NCBI RefSeq assembly: GCF_018294505.1
Contig: NC_057795.1
Coordinates: forward strand, 226,904,826-226,968,825
Origin: Triticum aestivum
Lineage: Eukaryota; Streptophyta; Magnoliopsida; Poales; Poaceae
Reading direction: 5' to 3'
DNA length: 64,000 bases
This document shows, piece after piece, positions 18,939-31,481 of the stretch. The stretch's first letter is position 1. The number at the start of each line of letters is the position of its first letter. The notes under the pieces are model-generated. The model did not search any database and had not been told where the DNA came from. It saw only the letters and a program-made list of their open reading frames with translations. Both the position numbers and the translations under genes were made by a program.

Positions 18939-21900
18939 TCAAGTCGATGGAGGAGCGCCAGCGTTGTCGGGGTTGTTTGTTGTAGCAGGGCCTGCCGCAG
19001 TGTCGTCCAAATCTTCATACTCATCAGTGTCACGCGATGAAGAATAAGAGCTGGCCACCAGTGGAGGAATTTTGACCCTCTTGAATTTCTTCGGAGGAGG
19101 TGCAGACCAGTCAAATTCTTCCTTGAGACCCATAGTCTTCAGTTCTTCAGCGCTATAGACATGAGTGAGGACAGCCCAGGTGCGGTTGAAGGTTTCATGA
19201 AGGTAGTATTGGTTCTTCTTCACTGCATTGTGTGTTGAGGTCATATTGTGAAGAAGTGCACCAAACTGACGCTTTACCCATTTGTGATTGCGATCAACCT
19301 TCTGATGAAGACTGAGGAGTAACTCACGGTCAGTCATCACCCTGGGTGCTGTGGCTTGAGGATTTTGCTTGGCTGAGGTATTTGCGGCAGAGTCATGTGT
19401 GGCAGAATCGTCATTGGTAGAGTAAGATGCAGCCTTGCGAAATTGACCATCCAATGGACGAATGCCTTCATCGATCACAGCAGCGGCCTTGCCTTTATCA
19501 TCAGCTGATGAAACTGTCCGTTTGAGGACTTCAATGGGAGGCAAGTAGCTACCGTGGTTCAGAGTGTCAGCTTTGTAATTCAGTGAAGATCTTGCCCTGA
19601 TGAATCTCATAATCCAAGGAGCATAGGGCTTCAGCTCGAATGGTGACATAGCAATATTGGCCAGAGTCCTCATGAAGAAATCATGGAAGTTGACGGGAAC
19701 GCCATGAATGATGTTGAAAAGCATATTCTTCATGATGCCAACGACTTCTTCATCATTTGAGTCGTGGCCTTTGATAGGACTCATTGTCTTCGTCAGAATT
19801 CGATAGACAGTCCGAGGCACATAGAGTAATTCCTTGACGAGGAATTTGGTTCGTGGGGCCTGCCTTGGCTTCAAAGGCTTCATCAGCACTTGCATATAGT
19901 GATTTGAAAGTTCTGGTTCGTTGTAGATACAACGAGCACCATCAAGTGGAGGACTGAGTGGTAGAGCACGAAGCAATTCAGTTGCTGGTGCCTTGTAGTG
20001 AGTATTTTCAGACATCCAGTCTAATACCCATGAGTTCACGTCTTCAGCGTCTCCGGTGATGTGCAGAGTTGCATAGAATTGAAGAATGAGTTCTTCATTC
20101 CAGTCACAGATATCAGTGCAGAAATTCAGAAGTCCTGCGTCGTGAAGAACACTGAGGACTGGCTCAAAGCCGGGCAGAGACTCCATGTCCACATGAGGAA
20201 TATGTGCATGATCGAAGACTTTGTCTTTGTTGAAGAGCACTGAGGAATAGAAATTGGCTTGGCTGGCAGTCCAGAAACGCTTCTTCCTTATGCGAGCAGA
20301 ATCATATGGATTATAATCAGTGAAGAATACGTGCTCGGCAAAGAAATCTTCAGCCTTGAACTTCTGTTTGCTTGAGAACGGATTCTTTGGCTTTGGCAGA
20401 GGGGTGTCAGTGAGTTGCATCACCACCTCAGGAATCGCGAGCTCAGGTTCTTCAGGCTGAGGAATTTCTTGTTCCTCAACAGGTGCAGTCTGAGGATCAG
20501 CAGCAGCAGGTTCATCAGCACTAGTGGCTGGAATTTCTTCATGGACAGATGAAGTGGGATGAGTTTCTTCAGAGCCCATTTGAACAGTTGGAGCAGGGGA
20601 CTGAGGTATCTGTTGGATTGGGGTGAAGAGTGGAGAATTTGGATGCTGACTTTCCCAAAAGTCATCGTTCATCACTGGCGTTGTGCTTCCAATATCCACA
20701 TCTTCTTCAAGTTCCTCAACACCGGCCTCTTCAGCTGTGAACTGAGGCATAGGCGAGGAAATGATTGGGGTTGAAGGGATTGCTTCCACTTCAATTTCTT
20801 CATCAATCTGCTCTGACGAAGCAGCAGAATGATTTTCTTCATCAGATCCGCTTGGGATCTCATAGTCTTCTCCAAAAGGAACAAGGTCCTTTGATGGCAT
20901 GGAGGAAATCGGAACAGCATCAATTGGATTTTCGAGTGAGCTGGTCATTGGCTTCATTTTCTTCGCAGCCGAAGAGTTTGACGCAGCTGATGCCTTCCTT
21001 TTCTTCACTGCAGCTCGCTCTGCAGCCTTGGTCTTCTTCACATCAGAAGCAGATGGAAGAATTGGAGTTGGTGTGGGCGCAGGAGGAGCTGAGGAATCTG
21101 GTTCATTTTCTTCAGGCGCAACTGATGCAGTTGCTCCGATCTCTTCAGTTTCTTCAGGCGCACCACTAGTGGATGCCCTGGCAATTTCTTCAGCGGCTGG
21201 AATTTCTTCACCAGCCCTGGAACGAGCATGTTCTTCAGCAGGCTGAAAGTCATCAGCGGTGCTGGCATGTTCTTCAGCAGGCTGAGCAGAGTCTGCAGCC
21301 TGAAGATTTTCTTGTTGCGATGGGGCTGCAACATTTGTGAATTTCTTCGTCAGATTGACGAATCTTACTTTAGCTCCTTGCCAATCAGCATAGTAGGCAT
21401 CAAAGTCTTTGCTGAGGGCTTGAATTTCAGACTGAGCCTGGAGAAGTTCCTCAGGTGTCATTCTGACAACGTTTTTCTTCAGGAGCTTCTCCTTTCTGTA
21501 TTGAGCTTTCCTGATCTCTCTTGCCTTTTCAAACTTCCATTTCTCTTCAGTGATGAAATGGGTCAGCATGTGACTTTGACCAGGGGTCAGATGAAAATCA
21601 GGCATAGGGGTGTTAGGATCCTTGTGCCAGAGATCAATGTAATCGAGGATTTTTCTCGGATCCAAAAGCAGTGGCACAGATGTGCCTTTGGCTCTAGCGG
21701 CCTTCACCTGTCTGTCTCTGATGATTTCTGCAAGTTCATCATCAGAAGCTTCATCATCAGAAGGCACATGGAATGCGACCTGTTTCTTCTTTGGACTTGG
21801 CCGAGGACCTCGTCCAGCTGTTGCTTTGGTCTTCAACAGTGTGGGGCCTGATGAGGAAATTGGTGCAGCTGAGGAACTTGCTGAAACACCAGAGGCAATC

Positions 21901-22605
21901 GAGAAACCAGCAGTCCTTTGACATGTAGCCAGATGCACAGGAGCTGAGGACTTTGAAGGAGCAGTGTGAGGAATTTGCGTGAGGGCATTGCTGAGGAATT
22001 GGCCGTGAGGGCGCTGTTGGTGAAGCACTTGGCTTACGAGCAGGCTTCTTTGGCATGGATTTCCTCGGTTTGACCGAGGCCTCAGTAGCAGTAGCAGTGG
22101 CAGAATCCTCATTGAATTTCTTCACTGCCTCCTTGGCTTGTCTTGCCAATTTAGCTTGGCGCTTAGCCCATTCTTCAGGAAAGTCCTCACCACGTTTGAT
22201 GCTTGTGGGGTCAGCTACTTGGCCAGGTGCCAATGGAGCTCTTGGGCATGGAGGATTGAGGGCGAATTTCCTCATGTACTTTGGAGTCACATATCTGTAT
22301 TCCCTCCATTCCCTTGCCCATCTCCGTTCAATCCTCTGAATGCGCACCTTGCGCTGATTTTTGTTTTCTTTGCCAAATTTTGCTTCATCAGGTGTGCAAT
22401 AGTCAGCATAAATTTCCTCAGGGATTTCAAACGCAGTCATAACCTCAGGTTTCTTTCCTCCTTTCTGCGGCTTCTTACCGTCTGCCATATTCTTCAGTTG
22501 AGGAATTTGAACAATCGAGTTCTCTGAAGAAGTATGCAGTTTTTCTTCGAGGAACGCTGCAAATGAGTTAAGTTGATGAGAACCTAGTGATTCAGCAGCA
22601 GACAT
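18939..22605 (-). pseudogene. Third gene of Copia C ('env' position), frameshifted
   Basis: A minus-strand gene starts at ATG 22,605 (MSAAESLGSHQLNSF) and continues, after a shift of frame between about 22,100 and 21,900, in a 1,000-residue frame ending at 18,939. The N-terminal part is basic (RIQRIERRWAREWREYRYV). The middle (about 400 residues) is low-complexity, rich in Glu, Ala, Pro and Ser with a KKRK cluster. The C-terminal third contains VFFTDYNPYDSARIRKKRFW and ICDWNEELILQFYATLHI, resembling the 'putative plant transposon protein' domain (PF20167-like, from memory). No signal peptide or clear membrane segment is seen, so a viral-type envelope is unlikely. It has its own promoter-like upstream region. 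The function is unknown. Confidence 0.65.
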
Positions 22606-23205
22606 GAGTACCTGTGAACAGAGTACAGGTGCGAGGAATTCGGAGAGGTCATATGCGTTCTGAGAAGGTTTTTCGAAAAGAACAAGTTTTGAGGAATTTG
22701 ACCAGATGAACCTTGAGGAATTTCACTAAGCGTTCTTGTCTTAGGTTCCAGAGTTGTACAGATCGAAGATCCACACAATTAGGGAATCTTGAAGAAAATG
22801 ATTGCTTAGAGAAACAGTTCAAGATCATATGATGTGAGGTGTTCATATGTGTGAAGATTTGAAGAATAAACACCTTTGAAGATTTTCAGGAAAGTTTGAG
22901 AATCAAAGTGAGTAATAAAAGTAACTTTTAATTACCCGAAGTGAAGAACACGACGAACTGAGAAGAACAGATGTGAAGTTCGTCAGGTTAGATCTCCCAC
23001 GCCCTAACTTGGCAGAGGAAGACAGCTACGGCGGCGGCGGAGTGAAGATTTCCGCGGTCGGCGTGAGTACGACGGCGACGAGGTCGAGGCAGCGAAGCTC
23101 TTCCTCACCGGCGACGATGGAGTAGCGGCGGCGCTAGGGTTTGAGGAGCTCGAGTGAGAGAGTAGCGATCGAGCGGAGTAAATGAAGTGAGGAAGGGGAG
23201 AGGGG
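22606..23205 (-). other. 5' UTR with candidate intron of the Copia C third gene
   Basis: Downstream of a TATA box the minus strand reads like a plant 5' UTR: a CT-rich start, AAACCCTAGCG at about 23,132-23,144, then GC-rich CGCCGCC sequence. A donor GTGAGG lies at 23,108 and an acceptor TTCACAG at 22,612, giving a possible intron of about 497 bases that ends 7 bases before the ATG. Confidence 0.55.
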
Positions 23206-23214
23206 TATTTATAG
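23206..23214 (-). promoter_or_regulatory. Internal TATA box before the Copia C third gene
   Basis: CTATAAATA on the minus strand is followed by CCCCTCTCC and a CT-rich initiator region, the usual layout of a cereal gene promoter. It lies 0.7 kb after the end of pol and 0.6 kb before the next ATG. Confidence 0.6.
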
Positions 23215-23940
23215 ACACGGTGAAAAACTGTTCGCCCGAAGATTTGGGACGAACGTGCCCCTGCCCTTTCTCCTTCTCGCGACATGTGTCACCCACGTAC
23301 TGTGTAGTTGAGATCGTGTACGATCGTGGGTGAATAGAATAATGCATTGTGGGATGCGGAACGGTTTGAGCGGCAAAACCGAAAATTTGGATAAGATTTG
23401 TTTTAAAGTTTCGTTCGCAATTTCTTCAGCTGACAAGGACACAGTGAAGATTTTGAACGAGTTTCAAATAGAACGCATATGAAGAATTTGTGAATAGATT
23501 GGGTTGAGTATAGCATAGAGGGGGAAGGGTCCGATCACATTCACTTAGCAGAAAAAGCAACTTGAAGAAATAGCTATAAGTGAATGCTGTAGAGGACATA
23601 AACTCATATATATATATATATATATATATAGCCAATGAAGAAAAACGAAGGAAACAGTGAAGAATTTGAAAAGTTGAAGAATTTGAAAAACTGAAGAATT
23701 TCAAAACTGAGGAAAAACTCAAATTGAAGATTTTCAACTTTTTGTGGTGGCGTGACCCACCGTATAAGAATGATGATTTCAGACACCGCGTACAATTGTC
23801 GTAGGGTTCTGAGAATCAAATTCTTCATTAATTTCTTCACACTTAGAGTGTTATTCTTCATTGATTGAAGAAAAACGTTTCTTCATGTGTTGCACATCTA
23901 AGTCATCAATTTTGCATAAGTGTTAGGATGTGTGTCCTTT
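23215..23940. other. Spacer between pol and the third gene of Copia C
   Basis: No convincing gene. It holds an (AT)n microsatellite at about 23,605-23,631 and many GAAGAATTTG-type words. The upstream promoter of the third gene, if real, would be here. Confidence 0.6.
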
Positions 23941-26900
23941 TCAAAGAACATTCGAAGATTCTAAGATATTTAGCTCACACCGCAACTTGCTAAATCTCTT
24001 CTCATCCAAGGGCTTAGTGAAGATATCAGCTAGCTGTTCTTCAGTCTTCACGTGCTCGATGGAGATGTCGCCCTTCAACACATGATCACGAAGAAAATGA
24101 TGACGAATCTGAATGTGCTTTGTCTTCGAGTGCTGAACTGGGTTGTGAGCAATCTTGATGGCACTCTCATTGTCGCAGAGGAGAGGCACATTCTTCACGT
24201 TGACGCCATAGTCCTTGAGTGTTTGCTTCATCCAAAGCAGTTGAGCACAGCAAGAGCCAGCAGCAATGTATTCAGCTTCCGCAGTGGACAGTGATACGCA
24301 GTTCTGTTTCTTCGAGGACCAACAGACCAAAGATCGTCCGAGGAAATGACAAGTGCCAGAAGTTGACTTGCGGTCCACACGATCACCAGCATAGTCAGAG
24401 TCAGAATATCCAATGAGATCAAAAGCAGAGCCCTTGGGGTACCATAATCCTAGTGTTGGTGTGTGAGCTAGATATCGAAGAATATGCTTCACAGCCTTAT
24501 GGTGTGATTCCTTCGGTGCAGCTTGAAATCGGGCACACATGCAAACACTAAGCATTATATCTGGCCTAGATGCACATAAGTACAATAAAGAACCAATCAT
24601 GGAGCGGTATACCTTGTGATCGAAGTCAATACCATTTTCATCAGTGCATAGATGGCCATTTGTGGGCATAGGAATTTTGACGCCTTTGCAATCTTGCATG
24701 CCGAATTTCCTCAGTACATCTTTGAGGTATTTCTCCTGAGATATGAATATGCCATTGCGCTGTTGACGAATTTGAAGACCTAAGAAGAATTTCAACTCTC
24801 CCATCATAGACATTTGATATTCTTCACTCATCATATAGGCAAATTCATCACTATAACGTTGGTCAGTACAGCCAAAGATAATATCATCAACATATATTTG
24901 GCACACAAACAGTTCACCATCATAAGATTTAGTAAAGAGAGTAGGGTCGAGTGAACCGGGTGTGAAGCCATTCTTCACGAAGAATTCCTTCAATGTATCA
25001 TACCACGCCCGAGGGGCTTGCTTGAGGCCATAGAGGGCCTTATTAAGTCTGAAGACTTTGTCAGGATTCTTTGGATCTTCAAAACCTGGGGGTTGAGCAA
25101 CATATACTTCTTCCTCAAGCTTACCATTGAGGAATGCACTTTTCACATCCATTTGATATAAGATGATATCATGATGGTTAGCATAAGCAAGTAATATGCG
25201 AATAGCCTCAAGTCTAGCAACAGGTGCAAAAGTTTCATCGAAATCAATTCCTTCAACCTGTGTGTAGCCTTGAGCTACCAGTCGTGCCTTATTCCTCACC
25301 ACAAGGCCATTTTCATCTTGCTTGTTGCGGTAGATCCACTTTGTGCCAATGATATTATGCTTGCGAGGATCTGGACGTTTGACCAGTTCCCAGACATTGT
25401 TGAGCTCGAACTGATGTAATTCTTCTTGCATAGCCTGAATCCACTCCGGCTCCAAAAATGCTTCATCTACCTTAGTGGGCTCTGTGATAGAGACAAAAGC
25501 ATAGTGCCCACAAAAGTTAGATAAATGTGAAGCTTTTGAGCGTGTGAGAGGACCTGGTGCTCTAATGTCATCGATGATCTTCTCCACTTGCACTTCTTTT
25601 GCAACGCGAGGATGAGCTGGTTGTCGCTGAGGAGTTTGATCAGCATTTTCTTCAGCACCATTTTCCTCAGCATTTTCTTCAGGTGTATCAGCTCGATGTT
25701 CTTCATGAACTGGAATGAATTCTTCAGCAAATTCTTCAGTAGGAATGACATCCTCAGTTGCCTTGAACTTGATAGAATCCTCAGGTGCTGGTTCATCTAA
25801 CACAGAAGGTAGGTGCTCTCTTTGCGAGCCATTAGTTTCATCGAACCGCACATCTACAGTGTCAACAATCTTGTGAAGAACAATGTTGAAGACTCTGTAG
25901 GTGTGCGAGTCCTTTCCGTAACCAAGCATAAAACCTTCATGTGCTTTCGGTGCAAATTTAGAATTGTGGTGAGGATCTCTAATCCAACATTTAGCACCGA
26001 AGACTTTGAAATAACTCACATTGGGTTTCTTGTCAGTGAGGAGTTCATAGGCCGTCTTCTTGAAGAATTTGTGAAGATATACTCTGTTGATGATGTGGCA
26101 CGCAGTATCAATTGCATCAATCCAAAAACGATGAGGCGTTTTGTATTCATCAAGCATAGTGCGAGCCATCTCAACAAGAGTTCTGTTCTTGCGCTCCACG
26201 ACGCCATTTTGCTGAGGAGTATAGGGAGCAGATAACTCATGAGTAATACCAAGTTCATCAAGATAGTCATCAAGACCGGAATTCTTGAACTCAGTTCCAT
26301 TGTCACTTCTGATGTGCTTGATCTTCACACCAAAGTTGGTTGAAGCCCTCGAGGAAAAACGTTTGAAGACTTCCTGCACTTCATGTTTGTAAGTAACAAT
26401 GTGTACCCATGTATATCGAGAGTAATCATCAACAATGACAAAACCATATAGAGATGCATCATTAGTGACTGCTGAGTAATGATTAGGTCCGAAGAGGTCC
26501 ATGTGAAGCAATTCGAATGGACGAGTAGTGGTCATGATAGTCTTCGCTGGATGCTTGGCCTTGGTCATTTTTCCAGCTTCACAGGCTCCGCATAAGTGAT
26601 CCTTGAGGAATTTGACATTCTCAATGCCAATGACATGCTTCTTCTTCGCAAGCGTGTGCAAATTCCTCATGCCTGCGTGACCAAGTCGTCGATGCCATAG
26701 CCAGCCTTCTGAAGCTTTTGCAAGTAGACACACGGCTGGTTGTGGTCCTGTAGAGAAATCAACAATATACAAATCTCCTCTCCTAAAGCCTTCGAAGACT
26801 TTGGAATTGTCAGCTTCCATAATCACAACACAGCGATACTTGCCAAAGACAACAACCATATCAAGATCACAAAGCATTGAGACTGACATGAGGTTGTATC

Positions 26901-27120
26901 CTAAGGACTCAACAAGCATGACTTTGTCCATGTGTTTATCCTTAGAGATCGCAACCTTACCAAGACCCAATACCTGACTTTTGCCTTTGTCAGCAAAGAT
27001 GATGTGCTTCAGATGTGACGGTGATAAGGGAGCATCCATCAAAAGATTCTTGTCACCAGTCATGTGATTTGTACATCCACTATCGAGGACCCATTCAGTG
27101 GTTTTGGGTTGATCATCCTG
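23941..27120 (-). CDS. Pol polyprotein of Copia C (protease, integrase, RT, RNase H)
   Basis: The minus-strand frame is open from about 27,138 to a stop at 23,941. The protease motif WVLDSG lies at about 27,077-27,094, upstream of the first Met of the long frame (27,063). Counting from that Met: GAG-pre-integrase WHRRLGHAG near residue 123, integrase HMDLFGP near 187 and SDNGTEFKN near 254, then RT with [11 protein letters not shown] and YVDDIIFG, and RNase H with [18 protein letters not shown] and ADIFTKPL at the end. All catalytic landmarks of Ty1/Copia pol appear present and uninterrupted. It copies element RNA and integrates the DNA. It is in the same frame as gag, separated by two TAA codons. 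Confidence 0.9.
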   Translation of the reverse strand, partial: QDDQPKTTEWVLDSGCTNHMTGDKNLLMDAPLSPSHLKHIIFADKGKSQVLGLGKVAISKDKHMDKVMLVESLGYNLMSVSMLCDLDMVVVFGKYRCVVIMEADNSKVFEGFRRGDLYIVDFSTGPQPAVCLLAKASEGWLWHRRLGHAGMRNLHTLAKKKHVIGIENVKFLKDHLCGACEAGKMTKAKHPAKTIMTTTRPFELLHMDLFGPNHYSAVTNDASLYGFVIVDDYSRYTWVHIVTYKHEVQEVFKRFSSRASTNFGVKIKHIRSDNGTEFKNSGLDDYLDELGITHELSAPYTPQQNGVVERKNRTLVEMARTMLDEYKTPHRFWIDAIDTACHIINRVYLHKFFKKTAYELLTDKKPNVSYFKVFGAKCWIRDPHHNSKFAPKAHEGFMLGYGKDSHTYRVFNIVLHKIVDTVDVRFDETNGSQREHLPSVLDEPAPEDSIKFKATEDVIPTEEFAEEFIPVHEEHRADTPEENAEENGAEENADQTPQRQPAHPRVAKEVQVEKIIDDIRAPGPLTRSKASHLSNFCGHYAFVSITEPTKVDEAFLEPEWIQAMQEELHQFELNNVWELVKRPDPRKHNIIGTKWIYRNKQDENGLVVRNKARLVAQGYTQVEGIDFDETFAPVARLEAIRILLAYANHHDIILYQMDVKSAFLNGKLEEEVYVAQPPGFEDPKNPDKVFRLNKALYGLKQAPRAWYDTLKEFFVKNGFTPGSLDPTLFTKSYDGELFVCQIYVDDIIFGCTDQRYSDEFAYMMSEEYQMSMMGELKFFLGLQIRQQRNGIFISQEKYLKDVLRKFGMQDCKGVKIPMPTNGHLCTDENGIDFDHKVYRSMIGSLLYLCASRPDIMLSVCMCARFQAAPKESHHKAVKHILRYLAHTPTLGLWYPKGSAFDLIGYSDSDYAGDRVDRKSTSGTCHFLGRSLVCWSSKKQNCVSLSTAEAEYIAAGSCCAQLLWMKQTLKDYGVNVKNVPLLCDNESAIKIAHNPVQHSKTKHIQIRHHFLRDHVLKGDISIEHVKTEEQLADIFTKPLDEKRFSKLRCELNILESSNVL

Positions 27121-27348
27121 CAGATGAATTAGTGTAACTTACAATCTCATATGCTTCATCAATGAAGAATATGATATCAAGTTCATCAGATGAATTTCAT
27201 CAAGCAGTAAACAGATATAGCAGTAGGAGGACGTGTGAAAGTTTATTTCATCATGATTCGCCTGCGTCCTTTCAGGCAATTTTGTCAGGTCCCCAGCAAA
27301 TTCTTCAGACGTTAAGGCACGTCTGGAGACCTGACCCTGCAGAAGAGA
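27121..27348 (-). other. Gag-pol junction of Copia C
   Basis: Between the gag stop (TAA, 27,351-27,349) and the protease the same frame stays open except for a second TAA at 27,141-27,139. Acceptor-like TCTTCTGCAG (near 27,338-27,347) and CATCTGCAG (27,119-27,127) occur on the minus strand. Pol could be reached by readthrough or by splicing from within gag; I cannot tell which. Confidence 0.5.
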
Positions 27349-29871
27349 TTAGTTCTTTTTCTTCACCACCCACATCTGAAGGGGTGGCAAAGAGTTCATC
27401 ACTCTGCGAGCACCATACGAGAATGGTGGCATAGAAGCCAAACCATTTCGTTTCACATAAGAGGGGTTAGGGTAAGCATATGAATAAGCAGAGAAATTCT
27501 TCGAGGACTTATGAACATAATGGTTTGAAGAATAATGCACATATTCATAGCCCTTAGCTCTACCCTGCGAAACAGAGTTGTTAGCACGATGATAATCATA
27601 TGAGGACTTTGATCCATTTGAGGAATTTGATCCATATGAAGAATTTGATCTGGGGTTCCTGTTCTTCACTGGTGGTGTCATGAGGACATTCACCTGAAGA
27701 CTTTCAAGGCACTTCTTGGGAACCCAGATTTTCTTCATAGGAGAACCGTTCCTGCAGTTAGTGCCAACATATCTAGCAAATACTTCACCATTCTGATTTT
27801 TGAACAGTTTATAGTTGGAGTCAAATGACTCATCAGAAGGATGAGGAGATTCACATGTAAAGCCAGATAAGTTAGATGGATCAACTGGAGGTCCCTTTGC
27901 AGCAACCCATGAGGTTTTGGGGTACTGCTCAGGCTTCCAATATGTTCCATCAGCATTAAGTTTCCTCTCAAAGGCGATACCCTCTTTCCTAGGGTTTCTG
28001 TTGAGGATCTGCTTTTTAAGCACATCACAAAGAGTCTGATGCCCTTTGAGGCTTTTGTACATGCCTGTCATGTACAATTCCTTCAGCCCTGCATCGTCAG
28101 TGATACTAGCAATGTCCTCAGATGAGGAATTAGTGATAGCAGAGGCAGGTGAAGAATTTGTAACAGTTGAAGCATTTGAACATTCAGGTGAAGAATTAGC
28201 AGATTCACGTTCAATGCACTTTAAGCATGGAGGAACAAATTCTTCCTGAGAAGCGCTGATTTGTTGAGCTAGTAATGAATCGCGCTCCTTCTGAAGATCT
28301 TCATAACTCACTCTTAGCTTCTCAAGATCTTGCTTTCTTTGAAGAAATTCATAAGAAAGTTTCTCATGATCAGATAAGAGAGTGTTATGATGACTTTGAA
28401 GGTTATCAAACCTAGACTGAAGTCTCTGAAGATTTTCAGTCAGGGCTTTAGTGCGATCCATTTCTTCACCCAACATATCATCACTTTTGTCTAGCATGTT
28501 TTGAACCTTTTCAAAAGCCCTTTGTTGTTTTACAGCAATCTTAGCAAGTTTAGAGTAGCTGGGCTTGAGATCCTCATCAGATTCATTTTCACTAGATTCA
28601 GAGGAGGTGTATTTGAGTACCTTTGCACCTTTTGCCATGAAGCAATAGGTGGGAGCGTAGTCATCATTATCTTCATCAGGCTTGTCGGTGGGGTCAGTTT
28701 CTTCAGTGTTGAAGATGGACTTGCTAACGAAAGCAGTAGCGAAGGCCAGACTCGCCACACCAGATTCGGATTCTTCAGACGCCTCCTCTTCCTCATGTTC
28801 CTCAGATTCAGCTTCAGAGTCCATTTCCTTGCCAATGAATGCCCGAGCCTTCTTGGAGCTGCTCTTCTTGTGAGATGAAGACTTCGAGGATTTTGATGAC
28901 GAAGATTTTGACGATTTCTTCTTCTTCTTCGCATCATCAGAACTGTAATCCTTGTATTTCTTCTTCTTCAATTCCTTTTCCCACTGAGGACAATCTTGAA
29001 TATAATGACCAGGTTTCTTGCATTTGTGGCACAGCCTTCTCTTATAGTCACTTGATGAGGAATCACTGCTTCTTGAGGATTTTCCAAAGCGACCACGTCT
29101 TGAGAACTTCTGGAATTTCTTCACGAGCAGTGCTAGCTCCTGGCTCAATTCTTCAGGATCACCAAGGCTACTACCAGAATCCTCACATTCAGACTCAGAC
29201 ACAACCTTGGCCTTCAGGGCACGTGGTTTGCCATAGCTCGAACCATAGAGATCTCTCTTTTCAGCAAGCTGGAACTCGTGAGTATTTAGCCTTTCGAGGA
29301 TATCGGCAGGATCAAGAGACTTGTAGTCAGCCCGTTCTTGTATCATCAGACCCAGAGTATCAAATGAGGAATCAAGCGATCTCAACAGTTTCTTCACCAC
29401 CTCATGGTCAGTGATGTCAGTGGCACCGAGGGCTTGAAGCTCATTTGAGATGTCAGTGAGGCGATCAAAGGTTTGTTGGACATTTTCATTGTCGAGTCTT
29501 TTGAAGCGGTTGAAGAGATTCCGAAGAACATCAACTCGAGAGTCACGCTGAGTTGAGACTCCTTCATTCACTTTGGACAGCCTATCCCAGATAAGCTTAG
29601 CAGTTTCCAAAGCACTCACTCTTCCATACTGTCCTTTACTCAGATGGCCACATATGATATTCTTCGCTTGAGAATCGAGTTGCTTGAATCTCTTCAGATC
29701 GGTAGCGTTCAGTGAGGGTGAGACAGAGGGAACACCATTTTCCACAACATACCAGAGATCGTTGTCAATTGCCTCGAGATGCATTCGCATCTTGTTTTTC
29801 TAGTAGGGGTAGTCCGTCCCATCAAAGGTAGGACACCCAGCCGAGACCTTGATCATACCTGCGGTCGACAT
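27349..29871 (-). pseudogene. Gag of Copia C, with one premature TAG
   Basis: The frame begins at ATG 29,871 and matches the usual Copia gag opening (FDGTDYPY), but the next codon, normally Trp, is TAG (29,802-29,800). From 29,790 it is open for 813 residues to TAA at 27,349. It contains a UBN2-type core (LIWDRLSKVNEG), a CCHC knuckle CHKCKKPGHYIQDC near residue 280, Lys/Ser-rich sequence, a coiled coil (about residues 440-540) and a long Ser/Asn-rich tail. Gag normally forms the particle and binds RNA. TGG-to-TAG is a single change, so decay is recent. Confidence 0.85.
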
Positions 29872-29920
29872 AACAAAAACTCCAGGCGGTTAAACCAAAA
29901 TCACACAAAACAAGGGAGTA

Positions 29921-29937
29921 CCTTGCTTTGATACCAA
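29921..29937 (-). promoter_or_regulatory. Primer-binding site of Copia C
   Basis: The minus strand reads TTGGTATCAAAGCAAGG one base inside the 5' LTR. It is a variant of the initiator-Met tRNA complement TGGTATCAGAGC. Confidence 0.75.
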
Positions 29938-29938
29938 T

Positions 29939-31476
29939 TGAAAGTGCATTATGTCGACTAGAGAGGGGTGAATAGGCGATTTTTATGAATTCTTCACTGA
30001 GGAATTTGCCGGTGAGGAAATTCCTTAGTGAAGAACTATTAGCAGCGGAACAAGTACTCAGAAGTAAGCATAGCAGAATACAAGCATGATCATCATGATG
30101 AAATGAAGACTAGCACAGAGTACAGAAAGCGTAATCACAGGATAACACAAGATGAAGACAAACAGACTGAAGAAATTGAACTGAGGAAATTGAGAAAGTC
30201 TTCAGTCAAAGTCTTCAAACACAGATATGAACAAACACTCAACACAGTAATGAGGAAATGAAAGGGTTGAGGAAATAGAACTAGTTAGGTTGGTGAAGAC
30301 AATGATTTGGTAGACCAGTTCCAACTGCTGTCTCAGTTGTACGTCTGGTTGGAGCGGCTGAGTATTTAAACTCGAGGACACACAGTCCCGGACACCCAGT
30401 CGCTGAGCACGCAGCTCAGGACACCTAGTCCTCACCGTATTCTCCTTGAACTAAGGTCACACAGACCTCGTCCAATCACTCGTGGTAAGTCTTCAGGCGA
30501 CTTCCAAACCTTCACAGACTTGGTCACTCGGCGATCCACAATTCCTCTTGGATGCTCTAGACCTTGACGCCTAACCGTCTGGAAGAAGCACAGTCTTCAA
30601 AGGTAACAAGCGTCGGATCCACGCGGGATCAATTTCTTCAGTGATGCTCAATCACTTTGGGTTTGTAGGGGTTTGGTTTTGGGTTTTCCTCACTCGATGA
30701 TTTTCGCTCAAAGTCCTCGGAGGATGGGTTGCTCTCAAATGACAAGTGTCAAGTTCTCTCGGAGCAGCCAACCAGCTAGTGGTTGTAGGGGCGGCAATTT
30801 ATAGCCTAGGGAGCAGCCCGACATGATAAGACATAAATACCCCTCAATGATATGACCGTTAGGTGGATAAGATATTTTGGGACAGCTGGCGCGCAGCACA
30901 GCAACGGTCGGAAATTTGACTCTCAAATTCCTCAGGGCTATCATGTTCCTCACTGTGTAGGTAATTCGCACTGACGAATTCCTAACTCCTCAGTCAGAAC
31001 AAATTCATCAGCGACCAGAAGAACTTCGTCTCTGTCACTGAAGAAAGTGACTGAACTGTATGAGATTTCCAAAGGCTTCACTCGAAGGGATTGGTAGGTG
31101 TAGGATTTTGAGTTGAGCATCACATGGAAATTCTTCCTTAGTATTTCCTCGACCCCCTTTAACAGTACGGTGTATCCTATGACTCAAGAAAGAGAAAATG
31201 AAACTACGAAAACAAAAGTCTTCACGCTTCATGTTCCACAAATGAATACCAAGTCTTCAAGGTCACACCAATTTCTTCACTTTCAAAGTCTTTAGAAAGT
31301 CTTCAGAATATCAAAGTCTTCAGTTGAAGAACTTCATTTTTAGGGGTCGACTTTCTCTGTAAATATCAAACTCCTCATAGACTTATAGACCTGTGTACAC
31401 TCACAAACGCATTAGTCCCTTAACCTATAAGTCTTCAATACACCAAAATCACTAAGGGGCACTAGATGCACTTACA
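29939..31476 (-). repeat. 5' LTR of Copia C
   Basis: This LTR matches 16,880-18,419 closely and is followed by GTCTT. Its TATA region reads CTATAAATTG on the minus strand at 30,795-30,804, one base different from the 3' LTR. It would drive leftward transcription of the element. Confidence 0.95.
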
Positions 31477-31481
31477 GTCTT

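Larger units (their letters stand above)
16880..31476 (-). mobile_element. Copia C, SIRE/Maximus-like retrotransposon, complete
   Basis: This 14.6-kb element has LTRs of 1,540 and 1,538 bp that differ only at scattered sites, and a perfect GTCTT duplication (16,875-16,879 and 31,477-31,481). On the minus strand it carries PBS, gag, pol and a third large gene before the polypurine tract. The very long gag with a coiled coil, pol order protease-integrase-RT-RNase H, and a gene in the 'env' position fit the SIRE (Maximus) lineage. It looks young but has nonsense changes in gag and a frameshift in the third gene. Confidence 0.93.

Noticed and set aside
18939..22605. Reading the third gene of Copia C as a true envelope
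   Set aside because: I see no signal peptide, transmembrane segment or glycoprotein-like cysteine pattern; the C-terminal domain resembles plant-transposon proteins instead.
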